DNA of 8,434 nt, taken from assembly GCA_022867105.1 (NCBI GenBank), contig JALHVH010000054.1, positions 1-8,434 on the forward strand, read 5' to 3'. The notes under the pieces were generated by a model that saw nothing but the letters and a program-made list of their open reading frames with translations, was not told where the DNA came from and searched no databases. The number at the start of each line of letters is the position of its first letter. Within the stretch, counting starts at the first letter, position 1. Shown here in pieces: positions 1 to 6,242 of the stretch. Position numbers and translations under genes: made by a program. The stretch comes from Candidatus Aminicenantota bacterium. GTDB taxonomy: Bacteria > Acidobacteriota > Aminicenantia > Aminicenantales > Saccharicenantaceae.

Positions 1-392
1 AACAGGTCTCGCGTCAAGGCTACGGCCAGTCGACGGCCGTCGGCATCGGTGGCGACCCGGTCGTCGGGCTCAAGTACATCGAGCTCCTGGAGCTCTTCAA
101 GAATGACCCCGGGACCGAAGCCGTGATCCTGATCGGTGAGATCGGCGGCACGGCCGAAGACGAGGCCGCGGCCTACATCAAGACGTCCTTTTCCAAGCCC
201 GTCGTCGGCTTCATCGCCGGCCAGACCGCCCCGCCGGGGCGGCGGATGGGTCACGCCGGGGCGATCATCGCCGGCGGCAAAGGAACGGCCCAGGAGAAGA
301 TGGACGCCCTCCGGGCGGCCGGCGTCTGGGTCGCCGTCAGCCCGGCCGACATCGGGGCCAAGCTGAGCGAGGCTCTAACCCGAGGCGCCTGA
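1..392 (+). CDS. sucD: Succinyl-CoA ligase (ADP/GDP-forming) alpha subunit, 3' part only
   Basis: This is the C-terminal 129 residues of the alpha subunit of succinyl-CoA synthetase, which interconverts succinyl-CoA and succinate with substrate-level phosphorylation in the TCA cycle. The frame is open from base 3 to the TGA at 390-392; the start lies outside the window. The sequence follows the family closely: GYGQSTAVGIGGDP at the start, then IGEIGGTAEDEAAAYIK, then the RMGHAGAIIAGGKGT stretch. The His in that stretch (codon 252-254) is the catalytic histidine that is phosphorylated in this family. The C-terminus (SEALTRGA) has normal length for the family. The beta subunit sucC would be expected just upstream. 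The last 18 bases overlap the 3' end of the convergent response regulator gene, and no terminator is visible between them. Identification is firm. Confidence 0.96.
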   Translation, partial: QVSRQGYGQSTAVGIGGDPVVGLKYIELLELFKNDPGTEAVILIGEIGGTAEDEAAAYIKTSFSKPVVGFIAGQTAPPGRRMGHAGAIIAGGKGTAQEKMDALRAAGVWVAVSPADIGAKLSEALTRGA

Positions 393-785
393 CCCTTCCG
401 GCTTGTCGTCTCCGGCCTCGAGGGCCGCGGCGACGAGGTTGCGGAGCGTCGTTGGGAGAAAAGGTTTGGGCAGGAAATCCATCGCTCCGAGCTGCATGGC
501 CTGGAGCGTGTTCCTCATCGTCGGATAACCCGTCACCATGATGATGCGGGCCTTGGGGTTCCGGGCCTTGAGCAGCTTGAGCAGGTCCATGCCGCTGAGC
601 CCGGGCATCTTGAGGTCGACGATCATGACGTCATAGGGCTGTTCGGCCTCTTTGCTGAGCGCCTCCTCGCCGCTGAGCGCCATGTCGACTTCGCAATCCT
701 CCCGGACGAGCACCTTCCGGATGCTCTTGCAAACCGTCGGTTCGTCGTCCACCACGAGAATCCTGTGCTTGCCCGGCTTTGTCAT
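375..785 (-). CDS. Stand-alone receiver-domain response regulator (CheY/NtrC-receiver type)
   Basis: This 136-residue protein is a single phospho-acceptor receiver domain without an output domain. Visible landmarks are the acidic pair D13/D14 after ILVV, the phosphorylation site D57 (IVDLKMPG), T85 in MVTGYP and the conserved K107 in LPKPF. The pattern around TGYPT...AMQLGAMDFLPKPF is that of NtrC-family receivers. After residue 115 only a short polar tail follows, so no DNA-binding or AAA+ domain is fused. Its ATG shares the ATGA overlap (782-785) with the kinase stop codon, so the two are translationally coupled and surely form a cognate pair. Its stop (TAG, 377-375) lies inside the end of sucD. 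With no output domain it probably acts by protein-protein contact, as a phosphorelay intermediate, or as feedback on the kinase; the target is not visible here. Confidence 0.92.
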   Translation of the reverse strand: MTKPGKHRILVVDDEPTVCKSIRKVLVREDCEVDMALSGEEALSKEAEQPYDVMIVDLKMPGLSGMDLLKLLKARNPKARIIMVTGYPTMRNTLQAMQLGAMDFLPKPFLPTTLRNLVAAALEAGDDKPEGSGASG

Positions 786-2803
786 TGCGGCGCCTCCTCG
801 ATGCGTTTCTCTTCCCCCGGGTCGGCCAGGGGGATACGGACCGTGAACACCGTGCCCTTCCCCACGTCGCTCCGGACGAGGATCGTCCCGCCGCGCTGCC
901 GGATGATCCCGTAGCTCACGGCCAGGCCCAATCCCGTTCCGAAGTTTTTAGTGGTGAAGAAGGGGTCGAACAGCCTGGGGATATTCTCCTTGGAGATCCC
1001 CACGCCCGTGTCGGTGAAGGTGATTTCGATATGGGTGCCGTCGCGGCTCATGCGGCTGGCGACGACGAGCGTCCCGCCCGTGGGCATGGCCTCGCAGGCG
1101 TTGATGGCCAGGTTGGAGAAGACCTGCTGGATTTTGTTCTTGTCGACCTCGATCGGAGGGAGCGTGCGGTCCAGGGCTTTCTCGATCCGGATGTTGCGGA
1201 CCGAGGCCTGCTTTTCGAGGAGGAGAGTCCGGTCGATGATGTCGTTGATGTCCGTCGGGGCTACCTGCGAGGGCGTCTGGCGGGCGAAATCCAGCAGGCC
1301 CCGGACGATCGCGGCGCAGCGGGTCGTCTCGTCGGCGATGAGGTTCAGGGTCTCTCCCTCTTCCGCGTCCCGGCCGGGCCGCTCGAGAAGGAGATGCGTG
1401 TTGATCAGGATCGTGGTCAGGGGATTATTGATTTCGTGGGCGACGCCGGCCGCCATCTTGCCGAGCGACGCCAGCTTTTCCGACACGACGAGCTGGCCCT
1501 GGGTCTCGCGCAGCTCCCGCGTGCGCTCCTCGACGCGCCGTTCCAGGGTCCGCCCCCACTGGGTCAGGTCTTCATGGGCCAGGCTGAGCTCGTCGGTCAT
1601 CCGGTTGAACGCCCGGGCCAGTTGGCCGATTTCGTCACGGCCTTCGAGGTCGACCCGGTGTCGCAGGTCGCCCTGGGCGATCTTGCCCGTCGCGTCGACC
1701 ATGACGGCCAGGGGGCGGGTGATCCGGCGGGCGACGACCGCCAGCAGGCCGAGGAGAAAGAGAGCGCATAGGGCGGCGATGCCGGAGAACGTCGCCATGA
1801 CCCGGTTGCGCAGGTCGACGTACGGCCTCTCCAGCATCCCGACGTAGAGCATGCCGATCGTCCGGCCGGCGATGTCCTTGATCGGCCGGTAGGCCGTGAT
1901 GTACCAGGCCGTCACCACGAAAGCCCGCCCGACATAGGCTTCCCCCCGGTCGAGCACGGCCTCCTTGACCTCGCGCGAAACGCGCGTCCCCACCGCCCGG
2001 TTGCCCTGATCGTCGAGGACGTTGGTGGCGATCCGGAGGTCGTCCTGGAACAAGGTCGCCGTTCCGATGTCGTGGCCCTTGTATTTCTCCCCTTTGAAGA
2101 CGATCTCCTTGACCCGGTCGACGAGGTCATAGTTCCGGTTGAACAGCAGGCCGCCGGTGAGGACGCCGAGGAGGACGCCCGACTCGTCCACGACGGGGGC
2201 GGCCGCCGTGAGCATCATGCCCTTGTCCTCATGGTCTTCGGGTCTCGCGGCCGCCATGGGCGTCGGGACGAATTGGAACCGCGCCCGGTGGGCGAGGTCG
2301 GCCCCCTCCTTGAGGAGCTCCTCCAGGGGAACGATTCGGGTCCCGGCGGAAACCTCTTTCCGGAGGGCGAGGGCGACGAAAGGATTCCGGGCTACGTTGT
2401 CGCCGACCGGCGCGTCGGCGCGCCGCGACCGGACGACGACGCGGCCGAGGGCGTCCGTGAGGTTGAGGACGTCGAGGCCGAACTCCCGGCGGATCCCGTC
2501 GAGCCGTGCGGCGACCTTCTCGAGGTCCGCTTGCCTGAGGGCTGCCCGGAGGAACTCCTGCGTGGCGCTGAGCCGGACGGTGTCCCGGAGGCTGTGCAGC
2601 CGTTCCTCATAGACCATCCACGCCGAAGCCAGGTCGTGCCTGACCTTGGCCTCGGCCAGCGATATGATGGTCTGGTGCTCGATCCGCGTGCCGATGATGA
2701 GGGACAGGACCCCCCCGAGGACGATCACGATGAGAAAACTCAGGATGAGCTTGCGCCGCAAGGGCAAATCGAGAAACCGCCGGACGGCTTGTCGGATGGG
2801 CAT
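782..2803 (-). CDS. Membrane sensor histidine kinase with Cache-type periplasmic sensor and HAMP domain
   Basis: This is a transmembrane histidine autokinase of 673 residues. Domains in order: TM1 about 16-38 (LILSFLIVIVLGGVLSLIIG), a periplasmic region about 40-330, TM2 about 337-358, HAMP about 356-409, a short coiled coil (ERRVEERTRELRETQ), HisKA with phospho-acceptor H456 in GVAHEINNPLTT, and HATPase_c with the N box (NLAINACEAMP), G1 (DTGVGIS, 598-604), DPFFTTK, and G2 (GTGLGL, 622-627). The periplasmic part, with ATNVLDDQGNRAVGTRVS and AWYITAYRPIKD...IGMLYVGM, resembles the Cache_3/Cache_2 fusion sensors that bind small organic ligands. The open frame reaches a GTG at 2821, but ATG at 2803 is preferred because a GAGG Shine-Dalgarno sits 7 bases before it. 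All catalytic motifs are intact. It is coupled to the downstream receiver by an ATGA overlap. The ligand cannot be told from sequence alone. Confidence 0.93.
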   Translation of the reverse strand: MPIRQAVRRFLDLPLRRKLILSFLIVIVLGGVLSLIIGTRIEHQTIISLAEAKVRHDLASAWMVYEERLHSLRDTVRLSATQEFLRAALRQADLEKVAARLDGIRREFGLDVLNLTDALGRVVVRSRRADAPVGDNVARNPFVALALRKEVSAGTRIVPLEELLKEGADLAHRARFQFVPTPMAAARPEDHEDKGMMLTAAAPVVDESGVLLGVLTGGLLFNRNYDLVDRVKEIVFKGEKYKGHDIGTATLFQDDLRIATNVLDDQGNRAVGTRVSREVKEAVLDRGEAYVGRAFVVTAWYITAYRPIKDIAGRTIGMLYVGMLERPYVDLRNRVMATFSGIAALCALFLLGLLAVVARRITRPLAVMVDATGKIAQGDLRHRVDLEGRDEIGQLARAFNRMTDELSLAHEDLTQWGRTLERRVEERTRELRETQGQLVVSEKLASLGKMAAGVAHEINNPLTTILINTHLLLERPGRDAEEGETLNLIADETTRCAAIVRGLLDFARQTPSQVAPTDINDIIDRTLLLEKQASVRNIRIEKALDRTLPPIEVDKNKIQQVFSNLAINACEAMPTGGTLVVASRMSRDGTHIEITFTDTGVGISKENIPRLFDPFFTTKNFGTGLGLAVSYGIIRQRGGTILVRSDVGKGTVFTVRIPLADPGEEKRIEEAPQ

Positions 2804-2819
2804 CGGTCCGCCTCGGTTC

Positions 2820-2849
2820 ACAATAGCACCGGCGTCGGAGTCCTGTCAA
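2820..2849 (-). promoter_or_regulatory. Candidate promoter for the kinase-regulator operon
   Basis: On the minus strand a perfect -35 box TTGACA (2849-2844) is followed after 18 bases by TATTGT (2825-2820), 4 of 6 to the -10 consensus. Transcription would start near 2813, which puts the start point at or inside the GAGG ribosome site of the kinase, so the leader would be unusually short. An alternative minus-strand pair is TTGTCC (2914-2909), 17 bases, TATATA (2891-2886), which would give a leader of about 75 bases. Neither is proven. Confidence 0.35.
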
Positions 2850-2866
2850 TCGGCCGCGGCTTGACA
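2844..2866. repeat. Inverted repeat TGTCAA-N11-TTGACA
   Basis: TGTCAA (2844-2849) and TTGACA (2861-2866) are exact inverted copies separated by 11 bases containing CGGCCGCGG. They can be read as two back-to-back -35 boxes, one for each divergent gene, or as a two-fold symmetric operator. Both halves fit the consensus -35 hexamer exactly, so the first reading needs no extra protein. Confidence 0.5.
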
Positions 2867-2889
2867 TTTCGAAATCCCCTTTATATATA
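2861..2889 (+). promoter_or_regulatory. Sigma-70-type promoter for the GNAT gene
   Basis: A perfect -35 hexamer TTGACA (2861-2866) is followed by a 17-base spacer and TATATA (2884-2889), 4 of 6 to TATAAT, inside an alternating TA tract. Start of transcription would fall near 2896, giving a leader of about 46 bases before the ATG at 2942. The spacing and the AT-rich -10 in otherwise GC-rich DNA make this the best promoter in the window. Confidence 0.6.
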
Positions 2890-2894
2890 TATAT
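2882..2894. repeat. Alternating (TA)6T tract
   Basis: Thirteen bases of strictly alternating T and A lie in the 138-base divergent intergenic region. Such tracts melt easily, are self-complementary and can change length by slippage. This one overlaps the proposed -10 box on the plus strand and an alternative one on the minus strand. Confidence 0.85.
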
Positions 2895-2941
2895 GGAGCA
2901 TTAGCGAAGGACAAAAAAACGCAGAAAGGGAAAACTCGCGC

Positions 2942-3526
2942 ATGGACAAGACGGAGAGAATGAAAGACGGCACGGAGGTGACAATCCGGCGGCTCGTCGC
3001 GAACGACATCGACAGGTTGATGGAGTTTTACGGCTCCCTGCCGGAGGAGGACCGGAGATACCTGAAGTTCGACGTCACGGACCGGAAGGTCGTGGCCAAG
3101 AGACTTCGGCGGGTCGAAAGCGGCGACGACATCCGCATCGCGGCCGTCCACGGCGGCGTGCTCGTGGCCAGCGGGGCCCTGGAGCTCTCGGGCGAAGGTT
3201 GGAGCAAGCACCAAGGGGAAATCCGGGTGATGGTCGCCCGGCCTTTTCAACACCGGGGCTTAGGCACGATCATGATCCGCGAGCTCTATTTCATCGCCGT
3301 CCAGAACAAGATCGAGACGATCGTCGCCCGCATGATGCGGCCCCAGGCCGGGGCCCAGAAGGTTTTCCACCGGCTCGGCTTCCGCGATGAGTCGATGCTG
3401 CCCGACTTCGTCAAGGACCTCCAGGGCGGCTCCCAGGACCTGATCGTCATGACCTGCGATGTGAAGGACCTTTGGAAGGAGTTGGACCGCAACTTCAGCG
3501 AATCCGACTGGCAGCGCTGCCGCTGA
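2942..3526 (+). CDS. GNAT-family N-acetyltransferase
   Basis: This 194-residue protein has a single GNAT fold and would transfer an acetyl group from acetyl-CoA to an amine; the acceptor is unknown. Visible are the N-terminal strand TIRRLVANDIDRLMEFY (14-30), the beta4-alpha3 acetyl-CoA pyrophosphate loop QHRGLGT at 103-109 (Q/R-x-x-G-x-G/A pattern), and a motif B-like helix (QKVFHRLGF, 139-147). The section LPEEDRRYLKFDV is typical of GNATs found alone or fused to larger CoA-binding or signalling proteins; here it is free-standing. The frame is open far upstream, but that part runs antisense to the kinase; ATG 2942 is chosen because it follows the promoter and an AAAGGG ribosome site (2925-2930, spacing 11, rather long). 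An in-frame ATG at 2960 behind GGAG is the alternative. It is divergent from the kinase, so they may share control. A perfect palindrome GGCAGCGCTGCC lies at its very end. Confidence 0.88.
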   Translation: MDKTERMKDGTEVTIRRLVANDIDRLMEFYGSLPEEDRRYLKFDVTDRKVVAKRLRRVESGDDIRIAAVHGGVLVASGALELSGEGWSKHQGEIRVMVARPFQHRGLGTIMIRELYFIAVQNKIETIVARMMRPQAGAQKVFHRLGFRDESMLPDFVKDLQGGSQDLIVMTCDVKDLWKELDRNFSESDWQRCR

Positions 3527-3574
3527 CGGCGGAAAAGCCCCAAGACCGCCCCCTCCGGGAAGGTCCCTCGCGCG

Positions 3575-3735
3575 GACGACGCCGGCGCCGTCGTGCGGCG
3601 GATCGTCGAGAAATACGGCGGGCGGAAGCGGGCGGTCATCCAAATCCTATAGGACCTCCAGGAACGGTTCCGCTGGCCCATGTCTTCAGCGTGGCGACCT
3701 TTTATAAATCCTTTAGACGGCTCATGCTCAAATAG
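3575..3735 (+). pseudogene. Decayed remnant of a NuoE/HndA-like NADH dehydrogenase [2Fe-2S] subunit
   Basis: Two pieces of the 24 kDa NADH-dehydrogenase subunit family can be read in adjacent frames. The first (from 3575) gives IVEKYGG (3602-3622), AVIQIL, then TAG at 3650-3652 where the family has Gln (IL-Q-D-LQ), then DLQERFRW. The second (3667-3735) gives VPLAHVFSVATFYKSF then RRLMLK and a stop. In the family, the P-E-E-A-L-x-x-(I/V) helix should separate the two pieces, so about 18-20 residues are missing and the frame has shifted. Everything after ATFYxxF is gone, including all Cys ligands of the [2Fe-2S] cluster. There is no start codon with a ribosome site. The protein cannot be functional. 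Assignment to NuoE/HndA rests on the ATFY motif and on the order of the pieces; I cannot tell a complex I from a hydrogenase or formate dehydrogenase relative. Confidence 0.72.
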
Positions 3736-3927
3736 GGTTGATCAAGAGACATCATGTATCGCCCTGTCCGTCCGCAGGGGGGGAGGTCTGACGGCGACAG
3801 GGATGCCGAACCGTTCGGAGATTTCCTTCAAGGCCTTCTCCGGCAGAGGGAGGGTGGGGGAAGTCCCGTGAAGAGTCCCCCCCTTGATAATTGGGCCAAA
3901 ATAGATTAGCTTTAGCGGATGGTCGGG
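3736..3927. other. Leader region of the fabF operon, no intact gene
   Basis: Apart from the minus-strand NuoE-like stretch, this region contains G-rich and C-rich runs able to pair (GGGGGA 3856-3861 with TCCCCC 3876-3881, loop of 14) without a following T-run, so it does not look like an intrinsic terminator. A weak promoter-like TTGATA (3884-3889) precedes an AT-rich stretch (AAAATAGATTAG, 3898-3909) close to the fabF start, but no convincing -10 box lies at the right distance. No sigma-54 box was found. Confidence 0.4.
3742..3849 (-). pseudogene. Possible second NuoE-like fragment on the opposite strand
   Basis: The minus strand encodes LPEKALKEISERFGIPVA (about 3846-3793) followed by RPPPLRTDRAIHDVS and a TGA at 3744-3742. 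The first part looks like the NuoE/HndA helix that is missing from the neighbouring plus-strand remnant (family pattern LPEEALxExxExLGIPLSRV). Its codons end mostly in G or C, as real genes here do. After IPVA the similarity to NuoE stops. The open frame extends further right, but there it only runs antisense to fabF. It may be a scrap left by an inversion, a second copy, the tail of an unrelated lost gene, or chance. Confidence 0.35.
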
Positions 3928-5178
3928 ATGAGAGAAAACAGAGTGGTTGTCACAGGGATGGGGGTTGTGACTCCCATAGGGATCGGCCGGGAGGAGTTCT
4001 GGAAAGGGCTCGTAGCCGGCAAGAACGGAGTTTCCCGGGTGACTCATTTTGATCCTTCTGATTTCCCATCCCAAATGGCCGCCGAGGTCAGGGATTTCCA
4101 CCCGGACCGGTGGATCGACAGGAAAACCGCGGCCCGGATGGACCGCTTCACCCACTTCGCCATCGCCGCGTCCGAGATGGCCTTGGACGACAGCGGACTC
4201 CTGCATTCTCCCTTGCTTGGAGAAAGAAGCGGGGTCATCATCGGTTCCGGGATCGGAGGTTCTTCCAGCATTGAAAATGGCTGCGCTATCCTGAACCGGA
4301 AAGGGCCCCGGGCCCTCGATCCGTTTTTTGTAACCCGGGTGCTCATCAACATGGCGCCCGCCATGGTTTCCATCCGCAACGGTCTCAAGGGACCCTTGTC
4401 AGCGCCCTGCATGGCCTGTTCCACCGGCGCCAACGCCATCGGCGATGCCTTCCGGATCATTCAGCGGGGAGACGCGGACATCATGCTGGCCGGCGGGGCG
4501 GAAGCCAGTATCACGCCCCTTCCTTACGGGGGTTTCTGCGCGAGCCGGTCCATGTCGCGGAGGAATGATGGCGTCGAAAAAGCCTCCCGGCCCTTTGATA
4601 AGAACCGGGACGGCTTCGTCATGGGCGAAGGGGCGGGAATTGTCGTCCTGGAAAGCCTGGAACAGGCGCGGAGCCGGGGCGCCCGCATCTATGCCGAATT
4701 GGCCGGCTACGGAAACACGGCAGATGCCTATCACGTCACCGCTCCCGAACCCGGAGGCGACGGCATGGTCCGGGTGATGAGGAAAGCCTTGGCGGATGCC
4801 GGATTGAAACCCGAGGATATCGGATACATCAACGCCCATGGGACATCCACTGTTCTCAACGACAAGGTTGAAAGCGCGGCCATCATCCAGACCTTCGGAG
4901 CCCATTCCCGGGTGCTCAAGGTCGGTTCCATCAAGTCCATGATCGGCCATCTCTTGGCTGCGGCCGGCGCCGTGGAGTTCTTTTCCATGGTCATGAGCGT
5001 CTATACAGGGATCATTCCGCCCACCATCAATTATGAGGAGCCGGACCCCGAGTGCCCGCTGGATTATGTTTCGGGCGGGGCCGAGTTCCCTGATCTTGAG
5101 GCGGCCATCAGCAACTCGTTCGGCTTCGGCGGCGGGAATGCCTGCCTGGCTGCAAAAAAATATCGGGATGAAAAATGA
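3928..5178 (+). CDS. fabF: 3-oxoacyl-ACP synthase II (FabF/KAS II type)
   Basis: This condensing enzyme of the thiolase fold would join malonyl-ACP to an acyl-ACP in fatty acid or related acyl-chain elongation, in the cytosol. Counting from the ATG at 3919, the catalytic triad is C167 (MACSTGA), H307 (INAHGTST) and H344 (SMIGHLLAAAGAVE), with conserved K339. The ends also fit: RVVVTGMGVVTPIG at the start and ISNSFGFGGGNACL at the end. ATG 3928 is chosen over 3919 because it gives MRENRVVVTG, the same spacing as known FabF proteins, and has a partial GGATGG site; the resulting 416 residues are the usual length. One oddity is GFGGGN where GFGGTN or GFGGHN is more common in the gating loop. The stop overlaps the next start (ATGA), so the next gene is coupled. 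Third codon positions hold more A and T than in sucD, the kinase or the sigma-54 regulator. Confidence 0.93.
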   Translation: MRENRVVVTGMGVVTPIGIGREEFWKGLVAGKNGVSRVTHFDPSDFPSQMAAEVRDFHPDRWIDRKTAARMDRFTHFAIAASEMALDDSGLLHSPLLGERSGVIIGSGIGGSSSIENGCAILNRKGPRALDPFFVTRVLINMAPAMVSIRNGLKGPLSAPCMACSTGANAIGDAFRIIQRGDADIMLAGGAEASITPLPYGGFCASRSMSRRNDGVEKASRPFDKNRDGFVMGEGAGIVVLESLEQARSRGARIYAELAGYGNTADAYHVTAPEPGGDGMVRVMRKALADAGLKPEDIGYINAHGTSTVLNDKVESAAIIQTFGAHSRVLKVGSIKSMIGHLLAAAGAVEFFSMVMSVYTGIIPPTINYEEPDPECPLDYVSGGAEFPDLEAAISNSFGFGGGNACLAAKKYRDEK

Positions 5179-6242
5179 AGATACCCAGCCTGCAAATCGG
5201 AGATATCACGGCCCGCATTCCCATCATCCAGGGGGGGATGGGCGTAAGGGTTTCCCTGGCCGGCCTCGCCTCTGCCGTCGCCAATGAAGGAGGGATCGGA
5301 ACCATCGCCTCCGTAGGGCTCGGCGACTTCGAAGCCTGCAAGCTCGACTTCGAAAGGGTATGCCGGGAGGCCCTCATTTGTGAGCTCCGCAAAGCCAAGA
5401 GCCTTACGGACGGCCCCATCGCCGTCAATATCATGGGGGTTTTGAGCAACGCCAAGGATCTCATCCAAACGACGGCCAGGGAGGGAGTCAGACTCATCGT
5501 CTCGGGGGCTTCCCTTCCCCTTAAGCTTCCGGAAATGGTAGAGGATCCCAGGGCCTTGCTGATTCCAATCATAAGGTCAGGGAGAGCGGCGAACCTTGTC
5601 CTCCGCGCCTGGGATAAACGTTATCAAAGAACGGCCGATGCGGTCATCATCGAGGGGCCGATGGCCGGGGGGCACCTGGGGTTCTCCGTGGAGCAGCTTC
5701 AGGAGCCCGAAAAATACGCCCTTTCCATTCTTCTTCCCGAAGTCCTCGATGTCATCAAACCTTTCGAAGACAAGCACGGCCGGAAAATTCCGGTCATCGT
5801 GGGGGGAGGGATATTTGATGGGACGGATATCGCCCGGATGCTGCAAGCGGGCGCCGCGGGAGTCCAGATGGCGACCCGTTTCGTCTGCACGGTGGAATGT
5901 GATGTGGCCCAGGAATTCAAACAGGCTTATCTCGATGCGAAAGAGGAGGACATTGTCATCATCAAGAGCCCGGTGGGGCTGCCGGGGAGAGCTATCCGAA
6001 ACCGGTTCTTAAAAAACCTGGAAACGGGCCTGAAAGAGAAGATCAACTGTCCCTACAGGTGCCTTTCCACATGCAACGTCGCTGAAGCCCGCTACTGCAT
6101 CGCTCAGGCTCTCATCAGCGCTTATCTGGGAGACATGAATAAGGGCCTCGTTTTCTGCGGCCAAAATGCCCATCGCCTTCATAAGATCGTCACCGTCAAG
6201 GAACTGATCGCCGAGCTCCTGGCCGAGATTGAAGCCTACTGA
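5175..6242 (+). CDS. FabK / nitronate monooxygenase-family flavoprotein (enoyl-ACP reductase II-like)
   Basis: This 355-residue TIM-barrel flavoprotein belongs to the 2-nitropropane dioxygenase/FabK family, which binds FMN and either oxidises nitronates or reduces enoyl-ACP with NAD(P)H. Landmarks are IPIIQGGMGVRVS (15-27), VNIMGVL (84-90), the active-site GGHLGF with H167, the phosphate-binding IVGGGIFDG (208-216), and GAAGVQMATRFV (226-237). The C-terminal part holds a Cys cluster (C292, C296, C300, C308, then C328) typical of a subgroup of these proteins and absent from classical FabK. Being coupled to fabF by an ATGA overlap favours a role in acyl-chain metabolism, as reductase partner of the condensing enzyme, over nitronate detoxification. 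That choice is inference: family members are routinely mis-assigned. No separate ribosome site precedes the start, which fits translation by re-initiation after fabF. Confidence 0.82.
   Translation: MKIPSLQIGDITARIPIIQGGMGVRVSLAGLASAVANEGGIGTIASVGLGDFEACKLDFERVCREALICELRKAKSLTDGPIAVNIMGVLSNAKDLIQTTAREGVRLIVSGASLPLKLPEMVEDPRALLIPIIRSGRAANLVLRAWDKRYQRTADAVIIEGPMAGGHLGFSVEQLQEPEKYALSILLPEVLDVIKPFEDKHGRKIPVIVGGGIFDGTDIARMLQAGAAGVQMATRFVCTVECDVAQEFKQAYLDAKEEDIVIIKSPVGLPGRAIRNRFLKNLETGLKEKINCPYRCLSTCNVAEARYCIAQALISAYLGDMNKGLVFCGQNAHRLHKIVTVKELIAELLAEIEAY

Noticed and set aside
779..1771. Long plus-strand open frame (330 codons) opposite the kinase gene
   Set aside because: It is antisense to the intact kinase domains, has low-complexity composition rich in Gly, Asp and Arg, and shows no domain. 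It is a shadow of GC-rich coding DNA.
2072..2941. Upstream extension of the GNAT frame that would make a 484-residue protein
   Set aside because: The extension runs antisense to the kinase and across its promoter region. The GNAT domain is complete from ATG 2942, behind a good promoter.
3510..3521. Perfect palindrome GGCAGCGCTGCC at the end of the GNAT gene as a terminator
   Set aside because: No T-run follows and the palindrome has no loop. It is explained by Ala/Arg/Cys-type GC-rich codons.
3856..3883. GGGGGA...TCCCCC hairpin before fabF as a terminator or riboswitch
   Set aside because: The stem is six pairs with a 14-base loop and no U-tract. No conserved riboswitch core is recognisable.
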